Source: Geofilum rhodophaeum
GTDB lineage: Bacteria > Bacteroidota > Bacteroidia > Bacteroidales > Marinilabiliaceae
Length of the DNA: 64,000 nt
Direction: 5' to 3'
Assembly: GCF_002210225.1 (NCBI RefSeq)
Contig: NZ_MWUJ01000016.1
Coordinates: 22,955-86,954, forward strand
Below the pieces are notes generated by a model. It was not told where the DNA came from. It was given only the letters and a program-made list of their open reading frames with translations, and did not search any database. The first letter of the stretch is position 1. Every line of letters begins with the position of its first letter. A program made the position numbers and the translations under genes. This document shows, piece after piece, positions 53,447-63,339 of this stretch.

Positions 53447-54598
53447 TTAGCGGAATCGACCCTGGGGCCGTCCAAGAAAAAAGGCGGGGGTAAGACTCAG
53501 TCGCAGACTGTAGCCGTAGTCGAGCTGGCCGGTCTCCAAATCCAAAAAGCCGTCGAGCAGAAAGGAAAATACGGCCTGGGGATGCAGGCGCTGCTCCCAG
53601 CGGTAACGCCCCTCAATAAGTTGTCGCCGGCCCAAAACTTCGTAGGGCGCAAAAGTGGACACGCTGTGATAAATGGGGTTGCCACGAACACTCAGGAAAT
53701 CCTGTCCCTGCCAATAAGCAAGCAAAGCCCTGTGGCTTTGCACTTGAAGATTAAAGCCGCTGTAAAAGGCATGGCCGCTGTAGATGCCCTGCTGCTGAGC
53801 TTCCTTCAAGTCCTTATAATACAACAGTTGCCCAAACCAGCCCCAGTTCCTGTCGGGACGACTCCCCCGCCGCAGGAGTTCCAGTCCCCCCGCCACATTC
53901 ACTGCCGTTGTACCCGCCACATCGAAGTCGGACACCTGTCCCCCTCGATGCAGGACCAGTCCCTGCAGCGGCAAAACCAGCTCCCAGCGGTCGCGCTTCC
54001 ACAAATCCCGACGCAGACTCACCCCGGCGGTAAAAATCTCAGGAATGGTATCTCCCGTTTCGATGTATTGCTCCCAGCTCATCCAGGCATCGCCCCAGGT
54101 GGAGGCCCCTTCGTACTCGAAGCGAAAACCCATTTCGTAAGGGGCGGTAATTTCTGCCTCGTAATAATATAAGGCATCGGACAGGCGATGATCGCGGTAG
54201 GCATTCAGATAACCCAACGTCAGCTGCAGCTCAGGGTGCAAGATGGCCTGAACCGAAAAAAGTGGTTGAACGGCCAGGGTTTTGTTCCCGCCAAACTCCT
54301 GCTGCAGGTTAACTCCCCCACCCAACTCTACCCGCTCGCCCAATCGATAGCTGAGCCAGGGCATGAGCTGGTAGCCGGGCAAGGTGTAGCCTTCCACGGC
54401 AGCACCAAAAAACTCGTTGTTGAGGAAGTAAAAGGCGGCGGGGACTTCGAGGTACAAGTCTCCCGTCTGCCGCGTACTGTCGGAAGGCTCCGGATCGCTG
54501 TGCCAAAAGTGCTGCTGCGCATGTGCGGAGGCACAGCAGCTGAAGAGCAGGACCAGCAAGAGCGTTTTCAGCGTCGGAGAAAAGGAATTCGGCAACAT
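53447..54598 (-). CDS. Predicted outer-membrane beta-barrel protein
   Basis: The protein has 383 aa from ATG 54598 (MLPNSFSPTLKTLLLVLLFSC). A signal peptide ends near AHAQQ. The mature protein is made of alternating strands with aromatic girdles (YLEVPAAFYFLNNEFFGAAVEGYTLPGYQ, LRLSLTPAFFLGR), and in parts each strand is followed by short turns, as in barrel proteins. No enzyme motif was found. A minus-strand -7 element lies at 54622-54629. It is divergent from yqaA. Confidence 0.65.
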   Translation of the reverse strand: MLPNSFSPTLKTLLLVLLFSCCASAHAQQHFWHSDPEPSDSTRQTGDLYLEVPAAFYFLNNEFFGAAVEGYTLPGYQLMPWLSYRLGERVELGGGVNLQQEFGGNKTLAVQPLFSVQAILHPELQLTLGYLNAYRDHRLSDALYYYEAEITAPYEMGFRFEYEGASTWGDAWMSWEQYIETGDTIPEIFTAGVSLRRDLWKRDRWELVLPLQGLVLHRGGQVSDFDVAGTTAVNVAGGLELLRRGSRPDRNWGWFGQLLYYKDLKEAQQQGIYSGHAFYSGFNLQVQSHRALLAYWQGQDFLSVRGNPIYHSVSTFAPYEVLGRRQLIEGRYRWEQRLHPQAVFSFLLDGFLDLETGQLDYGYSLRLSLTPAFFLGRPQGRFR

Positions 54599-54621
54599 GG
54601 ACGACAGGTTTATGTACCGAA

Positions 54622-54629
54622 CAAAAATA
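54622..54629 (-). promoter_or_regulatory. -7 element for the outer-membrane protein gene (TATTTTTG)
   Basis: An exact match on the minus strand, 23 nt before the start at 54598. It is 11 nt from the divergent yqaA -7 element. Confidence 0.5.
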
Positions 54630-54640
54630 TACAAAAAAGC

Positions 54641-54648
54641 TATCTTTG
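54641..54648 (+). promoter_or_regulatory. -7 element for yqaA, 4 nt before the start codon
   Basis: TATCTTTG is an exact match. Its end is 4 nt before ATG 54653, so a leaderless transcript is predicted, as for the gene at 48636. Confidence 0.5.
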
Positions 54649-54652
54649 CCGC

Positions 54653-55099
54653 ATGGAATACGAACTGGGCCATCTGGCCCTTTTTTTCGCCAGTTTTTTG
54701 GCTGCAACCATATTGCCCTTCAGCTCAGAGGTAATGCTCTCGGGCATGCTGGCTGCTGGCTACGATCCCGCCTGGGTACTGATAACCGCTTCGCTGGGCA
54801 ATTGGCTGGGGGGACTCTCCTCCTTTTGGCTGGGCTGGTTGGGCAAGTGGTCGTGGATCGAGAAATACCTGCGCATCAAGGCCGAAAAACTGGAAAAGCT
54901 GCACCGACGCATCGAAGGCAAGGAAGGCTGGGTGGCTTTCTTTTGCTGGCTGCCCGGGGTGGGCGACCCTTTGGCGGTGTTGCTGGGCCTCCTTAAAACC
55001 CGCCCCCTGCCCACTGCTTTGTGGATGCTGCTGGGCAAAGCCCTGCGCTATGCCGTTTGGGGCTACCTGACCTTGCTGGGGATGGACTTACTTTCCTGA
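54653..55099 (+). CDS. yqaA: YqaA-family (DedA/SNARE-associated-like) membrane protein
   Basis: The protein has 148 aa with about four membrane helices. LFFASFLAATILPFSSEVMLSGMLAAG and GNWLGGLSSFWLGWLGKW match the YqaA branch of the DedA-like superfamily, and CWLPGVGDPLAVLLGLL is its conserved later block. DedA-like proteins move lipids or ions; the role of YqaA is not settled. I chose ATG 54653 because upstream codons lack family similarity. Its end overlaps the convergent MFS gene by 12 nt. Confidence 0.85.
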   Translation: MEYELGHLALFFASFLAATILPFSSEVMLSGMLAAGYDPAWVLITASLGNWLGGLSSFWLGWLGKWSWIEKYLRIKAEKLEKLHRRIEGKEGWVAFFCWLPGVGDPLAVLLGLLKTRPLPTALWMLLGKALRYAVWGYLTLLGMDLLS

Positions 55100-56410
55100 A
55101 TCGGCGGCGGACTCAGGCAGGCGCGGGTTATTGGCCTTGAGCGACGCCAGGGCCATAAACACCAAAAATCCGAGGGCGGGAATGGCCACCCAGGTGTAGG
55201 AACCCAAACGGGTGTAGGAAAAGCTGAACAAAACCGGCGCCAAAGCACTGGCAAAAACAATCATCGACATGGCCTTGCCCGATATGGTTCCAATGTATTT
55301 TCGTCCGAACAACCGCGGCCAGGCCACGGCATTCAGCACCGCAAACATTCCACCGGAGATGCCTTGTCCCACCACCAGTACATACAGTCCCCAACCCAGC
55401 TCTATGCCTGTCATCCCTACAGCAGCAAGCAGACTGCCGCCGATCATGATGTACAACAATATTTTCAGGCGCACCCAATCGGAGATCATATTAAAGACCA
55501 GTGACACAGTCACCGAAACAACCGACATGGGTACAAAAATGGAAATGGCATCGGCCCGGGGCAGTCCCGACGACTCAAAAATACTGACTACGTGAAAGGT
55601 AAAGCCGGTGATGAAAAAAGAATTGAAAGCCAGAATAAGGGCATACATCCAAAAAGCACGGGTACGAAAAGCCTCCTCGGGCTCAAAGCTGCGAAGTGTC
55701 TTTCCTTCAATGGCCTTGCCATTGGGCCTTCCTGCCTTACCATCGGGCACCAGGCCATAGGCTTCGGGACTGTCTCTGAAGGTCAGTAAAACCAAGCCCG
55801 TCATCACCAGCAAGGCCAGGCCCATCACCACCCAGGCACCGCTCCACGAGTAGCGGGTAATCAGTCCGTCGATCAAAACCGGAGCCAGCGAAAAACCCAG
55901 CGAAACACTCAGTGCACTAAAGGCATTGACCCGCCCCCTCAGCCGCTCGAACCATTTCATCACCACGTTGCGCGAAGACATGGTCAACACGCCTTGTCCG
56001 GCAAAGCGGAAGAGAAAAAACAAAAGCACCATCAGCACAAAGGGAACCAGCCAGTGGTCGACCAACAGCTTCTGAAAGAAGCCGGCGATGTGATCGATGA
56101 CCGAGGCTACAAAGAGACTCAGCGCCAGGGCCAAGGCAGCCCCTGCTGCTACGGCGCGGGCCCCGTAACGATCGAACCAACGCCCCGCCCTGCTGATGAG
56201 TAGGGAGCTCAGAATGGTTCCCAGCATATAGGCGATGCTGAACTGGTCGCGCGACAAACCCAGCGCATCTTTTACCGGATCGGTAAAGGTCGATACCCCC
56301 ACGGTTTGTCCCGGAAGGGAGGCCCAAACGCCCAGGGTGCCCATCACAACAATCAGGTAACCGTAGAAAATTGGAAAACGATCGGGATTAAAAACGAGGT
56401 GCTTCTTCAT
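55088..56410 (-). CDS. Major facilitator superfamily transporter (oxalate/formate- or monocarboxylate-type)
   Basis: The protein has 440 aa from ATG 56410, with about 12 membrane helices. The N-terminal part, FYGYLIVVMGTLGVWASLPGQTVGVSTFTDPV, and the loop motif SRAGRWFDRYGARAVA resemble the OxlT/MCT-like branch of the MFS. The substrate is unknown. The start at 56410 removes a 37-residue extension unlike the family. A -7 element TAATTTTG (56417-56424, minus) ends 6 nt before this ATG, so the mRNA leader is very short. Confidence 0.75.
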   Translation of the reverse strand: MKKHLVFNPDRFPIFYGYLIVVMGTLGVWASLPGQTVGVSTFTDPVKDALGLSRDQFSIAYMLGTILSSLLISRAGRWFDRYGARAVAAGAALALALSLFVASVIDHIAGFFQKLLVDHWLVPFVLMVLLFFLFRFAGQGVLTMSSRNVVMKWFERLRGRVNAFSALSVSLGFSLAPVLIDGLITRYSWSGAWVVMGLALLVMTGLVLLTFRDSPEAYGLVPDGKAGRPNGKAIEGKTLRSFEPEEAFRTRAFWMYALILAFNSFFITGFTFHVVSIFESSGLPRADAISIFVPMSVVSVTVSLVFNMISDWVRLKILLYIMIGGSLLAAVGMTGIELGWGLYVLVVGQGISGGMFAVLNAVAWPRLFGRKYIGTISGKAMSMIVFASALAPVLFSFSYTRLGSYTWVAIPALGFLVFMALASLKANNPRLPESAADSGK

Positions 56411-56648
56411 AGTCTGCAAAATTACAAATATTTCGTATGGGACAAACAGGGAGGTGTCGACCGCAAAAGCGCCAAAAACATTGACACACAGGCCAAACAT
56501 AGAGAAATCGGTATAAAACAATGTGCTTGTTTTTCAGTTATTTAACAATTCGAAACCACCACAGCCAACCAAAAAATTCGAAAATCATGCAACAATTTGG
56601 CGGTCAATACAGTTAAACTACCTGACCAAACGCAAGAGCATAAAACGA

Positions 56649-58688
56649 ATGATGTGGCGCCGGATATTTTTTCTTTGGGCTCTTTTGCAGCTCCTGCTGT
56701 GCACAAATGTGCACGGTCAGGTGGTGCTGGGCGATCGCCACTCAGGCACTTTCCGTCGTGCGGTTAATGCGGCCGACCAGGGCGATTATCAAACGGCCAG
56801 GGACTTGCTGGGCAATATCCTTAAGGACAATCCACTCCACATGGATGCCCTCACCCAGCTGGGCGTAGTGTTTATGGAGACCAACCAGCAGCTCGATTCG
56901 GCCCAGGCCCTTTTCAATCGGGTGCTGGCTCAGATTCCGGAAGAAGATCTGTACGACCCCTTCAGCGTGTACCTGCATCAATTGAAGGCGCGCACTTACA
57001 ACCTGCAATTAGAACCCCGTAAGGCCCTGTCGATGCTCCAGGTGGTTAAGGATTCTATTGTGCTGGACGACCTGCGCGCCGAGGTGCAGCAGGAATTTCA
57101 GCATACCAACAATGCCATTTTGCTGCTCGACAATCCCATTCAGCTTAACATCAGGGATGTGGGCAAAACCATCAATTCCGAATTTGACGACCACAGTCCC
57201 CTCGTTGACCTGAGCGGCAGACGCATGTATTTTACCTCGCGGCGCGCATCCGGCAACGACCGCCTCTTGCCCGACGACCAATACTTTGAAAACATTTATG
57301 TGGCCGAGCACGATGGAAGGGCCTGGCAAAAGCCGCGCCTTGTTGAGTCGCTCTACAACCGCAACGAGCACATGAGTCTCCTCTCCCTATCGCCCGACGG
57401 CAGTCAGCTCTTCCTCTACCAGAGCGACGGAAAAGTGACACGAAACCTCTCGGTGAGTCGCCTCATCAACGGCATCTGGCAGAGCCCGGAGCTCTTGCCC
57501 GCACCCATCAACTCCTATTACGACGAGACCCATGCCAGTCTCTCGCCCGACCAAAGCACCCTCTACTTCACCAGCAACCGTCCGGGTGGCTATGGGGGCC
57601 TCGATATTTGGGCGGCACGCAAGGATGCCTACGGCCAATGGGGGGACCCCTGGAATCTGGGCCCCAGCATCAACACCGCCGGCGACGAGGAAAGCCCCAT
57701 GATGCACCCCGACGGCAGTACCTTGTACTACATATCCAATGGCCCCCATTCCATGGGCGGCTTTGACGTGCTGTACAGTCAATTGCAGACCGACAGCACC
57801 TGGGCCCGGGCCGTAAATATGGGCTATCCGGTCAACACGCCCGACGACGACCTTTTCTTTTTACCGACCCTCGACAAAAGTGAGGCCTATCTGACCTCCT
57901 TCCGCTTCAATGAAGAGGAAGGACGCAGCGACATCTACAATGTCAATTTCGAGAATGTTCCGCGGGGAATGTTGACCGTGGTTGAAGGGGCGGTAAGCAA
58001 TCCCGATAATTTGCCGATGGACCAGATTCGCATTCTGGTTTGGCGCGAGTCGGACAACGCCCAGGTGGGCGAATACCGGCCCAATACCCATACGGGACAG
58101 TATTACCTGATACTGGATGCCGGTGACTCTTACCGCTTGGAGGAAGCGGGACCAGACAGCCTCTATGTCCGCGAGACCTTGCACCTGCATGCGGAAATGG
58201 CTCTGGAGAGCCGCCGTCAGGTTTTGATGAAGGAGGATGTGCAAATGCGCTCTCCCCTGGTGCCCAGGGAGCAGGCAATGGCCGTGAACGAGAAGACAGA
58301 TGCGCTGGAGGACAGCATTAGGAAATACATAGAAAGCGCCCCCACCGAAACTCCGCTTACCCAAAAACAGCAAGTGGTTCCGTTGTCCGAAGAAGCACCT
58401 GCTCCTAATTATGATCGGCAGCAGGCTGCCGAAACGGCTGAAACGGCCTATACCGTACAAATCCTTGCCCTGCAAAAGCAAAAACAGGCCAATGCCCGGT
58501 TTCTGGCGGGACTCGATACCAGCATGCTGAAAAGCTGTCGCGGAAAGGACGGCTTTCTGCGCTATTACCTGGGCGACTTTGCTACCACGGAGGAGGCTGA
58601 AGCCTTTTTGCGACAAATGAAAAAGGACCCACGCTTCCGCGATGCCTTTTTGCGCCCCCTGGACGAGTTGGCCGAGCTGAGACCTTGA
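56649..58688 (+). CDS. PorE-like TPR/PD40 protein with a C-terminal SPOR domain
   Basis: The protein has 679 aa from ATG 56649. A signal peptide ends near VHGQ. TPR-like helices cover about residues 30-165, then PD40 repeats over about 185-430 (PLVDLSGRRMYFTSRR, LSPDQSTLYFTSNRPGGYGGLDIW, MHPDGSTLYYISN). A carboxypeptidase-regulatory-like domain follows at about 435-535. The last 75 residues (AYTVQILALQKQK ... YYLGDFATTEEAEAFLRQMK) form a SPOR domain, which binds denuded peptidoglycan. The first three parts match PorE/PD40 proteins of T9SS, but PorE ends in an OmpA domain instead. Confidence 0.82.
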   Translation: MMWRRIFFLWALLQLLLCTNVHGQVVLGDRHSGTFRRAVNAADQGDYQTARDLLGNILKDNPLHMDALTQLGVVFMETNQQLDSAQALFNRVLAQIPEEDLYDPFSVYLHQLKARTYNLQLEPRKALSMLQVVKDSIVLDDLRAEVQQEFQHTNNAILLLDNPIQLNIRDVGKTINSEFDDHSPLVDLSGRRMYFTSRRASGNDRLLPDDQYFENIYVAEHDGRAWQKPRLVESLYNRNEHMSLLSLSPDGSQLFLYQSDGKVTRNLSVSRLINGIWQSPELLPAPINSYYDETHASLSPDQSTLYFTSNRPGGYGGLDIWAARKDAYGQWGDPWNLGPSINTAGDEESPMMHPDGSTLYYISNGPHSMGGFDVLYSQLQTDSTWARAVNMGYPVNTPDDDLFFLPTLDKSEAYLTSFRFNEEEGRSDIYNVNFENVPRGMLTVVEGAVSNPDNLPMDQIRILVWRESDNAQVGEYRPNTHTGQYYLILDAGDSYRLEEAGPDSLYVRETLHLHAEMALESRRQVLMKEDVQMRSPLVPREQAMAVNEKTDALEDSIRKYIESAPTETPLTQKQQVVPLSEEAPAPNYDRQQAAETAETAYTVQILALQKQKQANARFLAGLDTSMLKSCRGKDGFLRYYLGDFATTEEAEAFLRQMKKDPRFRDAFLRPLDELAELRP

Positions 58689-58858
58689 AAAAACGCGCCC
58701 TGTTTCTCCTACCTTTCAGGAGGGAAAATCCACTGCACAGAAGTGAAAAAAATGTTATCTTGCACTATTAAGTGTTGGCCTTGCCCTGCATCAAATTAGA
58801 CGGCGTATAAATAAAGAACTTTTTCTTTATATTATTTTTAAATAGTGCGCCGACCCAC

Positions 58859-58866
58859 TACATTTG
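58859..58866 (+). promoter_or_regulatory. -7 element for sdhCAB (TACATTTG)
   Basis: An exact match, 69 nt before the sdhC start; the -33 position is T-rich. Confidence 0.55.
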
Positions 58867-58935
58867 CAGCCTGTTAGGGCGTCTACCAAAAAAACAACAA
58901 ATAACCGATACACTAATATCTTAAATGTAATCTTT

Positions 58936-59637
58936 ATGAGCAGTTTATTTAGTTCTTCCATTGGGAAGAAGTTGCTGATGGGATTGTCGGGACTTTTCCT
59001 GATGATTTTTCTGCTTGTTCACCTGGGGGTGAATGCGCTTTTGCTGATACCCGACGGCGGCGAGTTTTTTAATGCAGGTGCCCATTTCATGGCCACCAAT
59101 CCCGCTGTGAAAATTATGGAACCCATTTTGGGTTTGGGTTTTTTGGTGCACATTGTGTACGGCATTGTGCTGACGCTCCAAAACCAAAAAGCACGTGGTT
59201 CGGCAACCTATGCCTCAGGTAAAAAAACCAAAGGGGTAACCTGGGCTTCTCAAAACATGCTGGTACTGGGCATCACCATCCTGGCCTTTCTGGTACTGCA
59301 CATTGCCCATTTTTGGGTAAAAATGAAGGTGACCGGTTCCGATTTACTTGAGCACGTTACCATCAACATTGGTGGCGTACCCACCGAAGTAGAAAATGCC
59401 TATGCCCTGGTGAATGCTACTTTCAGCGAGTTGTGGATTGTATTGGTTTATATGGTGGCCGGTATTGGTCTGGCCATGCACCTTTCGCACGGTTTCTGGT
59501 CTTCCTTCCAAACCATAGGCTTCAGCAACAACCTGTGGCGCAAGCGGCTGACCACCATTGGTCAGGTTTACGCCTGGTTTGTGGGACTCGGATTTGCACT
59601 GATTGCGCTGTTGCAGTACTTATTTTTTCAAGCTTAA
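58936..59637 (+). CDS. sdhC: Succinate dehydrogenase/fumarate reductase cytochrome b subunit
   Basis: The protein has 233 aa from ATG 58936, with five membrane helices, the single-subunit diheme type (no sdhD), as in B. subtilis and Wolinella. His residues in LVHLGVNALL, GLGFLVHIVYG, LVLHIAHFW and AMHLSHGFW can ligate two hemes and bind quinone. It anchors SdhAB to the inner membrane. The three genes follow in order with gaps of 19 and 38 nt. Confidence 0.93.
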   Translation: MSSLFSSSIGKKLLMGLSGLFLMIFLLVHLGVNALLLIPDGGEFFNAGAHFMATNPAVKIMEPILGLGFLVHIVYGIVLTLQNQKARGSATYASGKKTKGVTWASQNMLVLGITILAFLVLHIAHFWVKMKVTGSDLLEHVTINIGGVPTEVENAYALVNATFSELWIVLVYMVAGIGLAMHLSHGFWSSFQTIGFSNNLWRKRLTTIGQVYAWFVGLGFALIALLQYLFFQA

Positions 59638-59656
59638 ATTTTAATCACCGCATATT

Positions 59657-61597
<1,941 letters not shown>

Positions 61598-61635
61598 TGC
61601 AGGAGGCAAGTTCAACTATTAAATGGAGTTTAATC

Positions 61636-62391
61636 ATGGAAAAAACATTGAATCTCACACTTAAAGTCTGGAAACAAAACGGTCCCCGGGAAAAAGGACG
61701 TTTCGAGACTTACAAAGTAAGCAACATATCTGTGGACAGTTCCTTCCTCGAAATGATGGACATTTTGAATGAGCAACTGATCAACGAAGGCAAAGAGCCG
61801 GTGGCTTTTGACCACGACTGCCGCGAAGGCATCTGTGGCATGTGCTCGCTCTACATCAACGGTCGCCCCCACGGACCCGACGACGATGTAACTACCTGTC
61901 AGCTGCACATGCGCAAGTTCAAGGACGGTGAAACCATCATCATAGAGCCCTGGCGTTCGGCCGGTTTCCCCGTCATTAAGGACTTGATTGTGGACCGCAC
62001 CGCCTTCGACAAAATTATTGCTGCCGGTGGTTATGTATCGGTAAATACCGGAGGGGTACCCGATGCCAACGCCCTGCCCATTCCCAAGCCCGATGCCGAT
62101 GAGGCTATGGATGCGGCTTCGTGCATTGGCTGCGGCGCCTGTGTGGCGGCCTGCAAAAACGGCTCTGCCATGCTTTTTGTCTCTGCCAAAGTGAGCCAGC
62201 TGGCGCTGCTGCCCCAGGGCCGCGTAGAGGCTGCCCGTCGTGCCAAAAACATGGTGGCCCGCATGGACGAATTGGGTTTTGGCAACTGTACCAACACCGG
62301 TGCCTGCGAGGTAGAATGCCCCAAAGGCATCTCGCTGAGCAACATCTCCCGTTTGAACCGCGAGTTTTTGACCGCCAAGATCAAGGACTAA
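61636..62391 (+). CDS. sdhB: Succinate dehydrogenase/fumarate reductase iron-sulfur subunit
   Basis: The protein has 251 aa from ATG 61636, preceded by a weak GGAG. The [2Fe-2S] ligands are in [10 protein letters not shown] and the following Cys of TTCQLH. The C-terminal domain has [14 protein letters not shown] and [14 protein letters not shown] for the [4Fe-4S] and [3Fe-4S] centres. It passes electrons from FAD to the heme subunit. A strong terminator follows. Confidence 0.97.
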   Translation: MEKTLNLTLKVWKQNGPREKGRFETYKVSNISVDSSFLEMMDILNEQLINEGKEPVAFDHDCREGICGMCSLYINGRPHGPDDDVTTCQLHMRKFKDGETIIIEPWRSAGFPVIKDLIVDRTAFDKIIAAGGYVSVNTGGVPDANALPIPKPDADEAMDAASCIGCGACVAACKNGSAMLFVSAKVSQLALLPQGRVEAARRAKNMVARMDELGFGNCTNTGACEVECPKGISLSNISRLNREFLTAKIKD

Positions 62392-62413
62392 GCCATAAAG
62401 CGATAAGCAAATA

Positions 62414-62450
62414 AAAAGAGGCTGCCCAATAAGGGGCAGCCTCTTTTTAT
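62414..62450 (+). terminator. Terminator of sdhCAB
   Basis: AAAAAGAGGCTGCCC pairs with GGGCAGCCTCTTTTT around AATAAG, with a T run. It marks the end of the core region before the IS region. Confidence 0.93.
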
Positions 62451-62531
62451 ATTACCAGCTTTGAAACTATAGAAATCACGGTTTGGTTAAAAACGCATCT
62501 TATAGCCTAATATGATCCTTGATGTTTTGAA

Positions 62532-62738
62532 TTAAAAGACTGAAGAAGAGGTGAGTGCTTCAAGTTCCTTTAGTCGCTTTAACTGAGAAACTTCCATGCA
62601 AGAATATTTCTTACGCCAATTATACAACATTGCCTTCGAAATGCCATGCTTCCGACATACGCTTTGAGCATCTATGCTGCTATCATACTCTTTGATGACC
62701 TTAATGATCTGACTCTCGGTAAATCTTGTCTTTTTAAT
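62532..62738 (-). pseudogene. IS3-family transposase OrfA remnant
   Basis: On the minus strand the frame reads IKKTRFTESQIIKVIKEY, then VCRKHGISKAMLYNWRKKYS and MEVSQLKRLKELE, the helix-turn-helix and leucine-zipper start of IS3-group OrfA. The expected ATG is ATT (62736-62738). Family similarity stops after KELE (about 62559), and OrfB is missing. The frame is open upstream only to a TAG at 62790. It is therefore a decayed fragment unless ATT is used as a start. The stretch from 62451 to 62531 shows nothing that I recognise. Confidence 0.8.
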
Positions 62739-62857
62739 GATGATCGTTTGACTGCTTAAAATTAATAAATTGTCTAATTTTAAGCTGCCCTATTTTTAGG
62801 GAAGGCTACACTCGGTTTTTAGAGGCCAAGACAGGCTTTCTGTATTTCAATGTTTTA

Positions 62858-63232
62858 TTATTCTCCTATAGATTTACCTAATACAAAATAATATTCTTTT
62901 TCATCTCTATATATGTATAATGTATCTGATTGATTATGCTTAATTATAGAGTCGCCTATATTTAAGAATTTACATAAAGAGTAAGGCTTGTAATTGTAAT
63001 TATCAGAATCAAAAAAAAAGACTCTTCTACCATCCTGCAATTCTCCAAAAGCACTTGACCTATCCGCCTTGACCTTAACCACAACCCCATTCAATGAATT
63101 CAAGTTTCTAATGTCAATATGGTTACTCATTTTGCTATTATGAAGTACAATACCTATTATTACCATTATTATAAAGCCCATTAATAATAAACCATAGAAC
63201 TTCCCTACTTTATTTCCGTCTTTAAACATCAT
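62858..63232 (-). CDS. AT-rich orphan small membrane protein
   Basis: The protein has 124 aa. One membrane helix lies at about 13-32 (YGLLLMGFIIMVIIGIVL); the rest (GVVVKVKADRSSAFGELQDGRRVFFFDSDNYNYKPYSLCKFLNIGDSIIKHNQSDTLYIY is the general area) is a small beta-rich domain. I recognise no family. It is much more AT-rich than the neighbouring core genes, which suggests recent transfer. It lies between an IS3 remnant and an IS66 copy whose candidate end is 24 nt upstream of the start. Confidence 0.6.
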   Translation of the reverse strand: MMFKDGNKVGKFYGLLLMGFIIMVIIGIVLHNSKMSNHIDIRNLNSLNGVVVKVKADRSSAFGELQDGRRVFFFDSDNYNYKPYSLCKFLNIGDSIIKHNQSDTLYIYRDEKEYYFVLGKSIGE

Positions 63233-63255
63233 CTTTAATAAAATATAGTTTGACC

Positions 63256-63268
63256 GTAACTACTCAGG
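63256..63268. mobile_element. Candidate terminal sequence of the IS66 element
   Basis: GTAACTACTCAGG begins with GTAA, as IS66 ends do, and lies about 70 nt beyond the transposase stop. The other end is outside the window, so the inverted repeat cannot be checked. Confidence 0.35.
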
Positions 63269-63339
63269 TCTCATTTGCAACGCTGACAGCTCCCGCCGCC
63301 GCGGATTCATAACCAGCACCGAATCGAGCTACCGCAATA

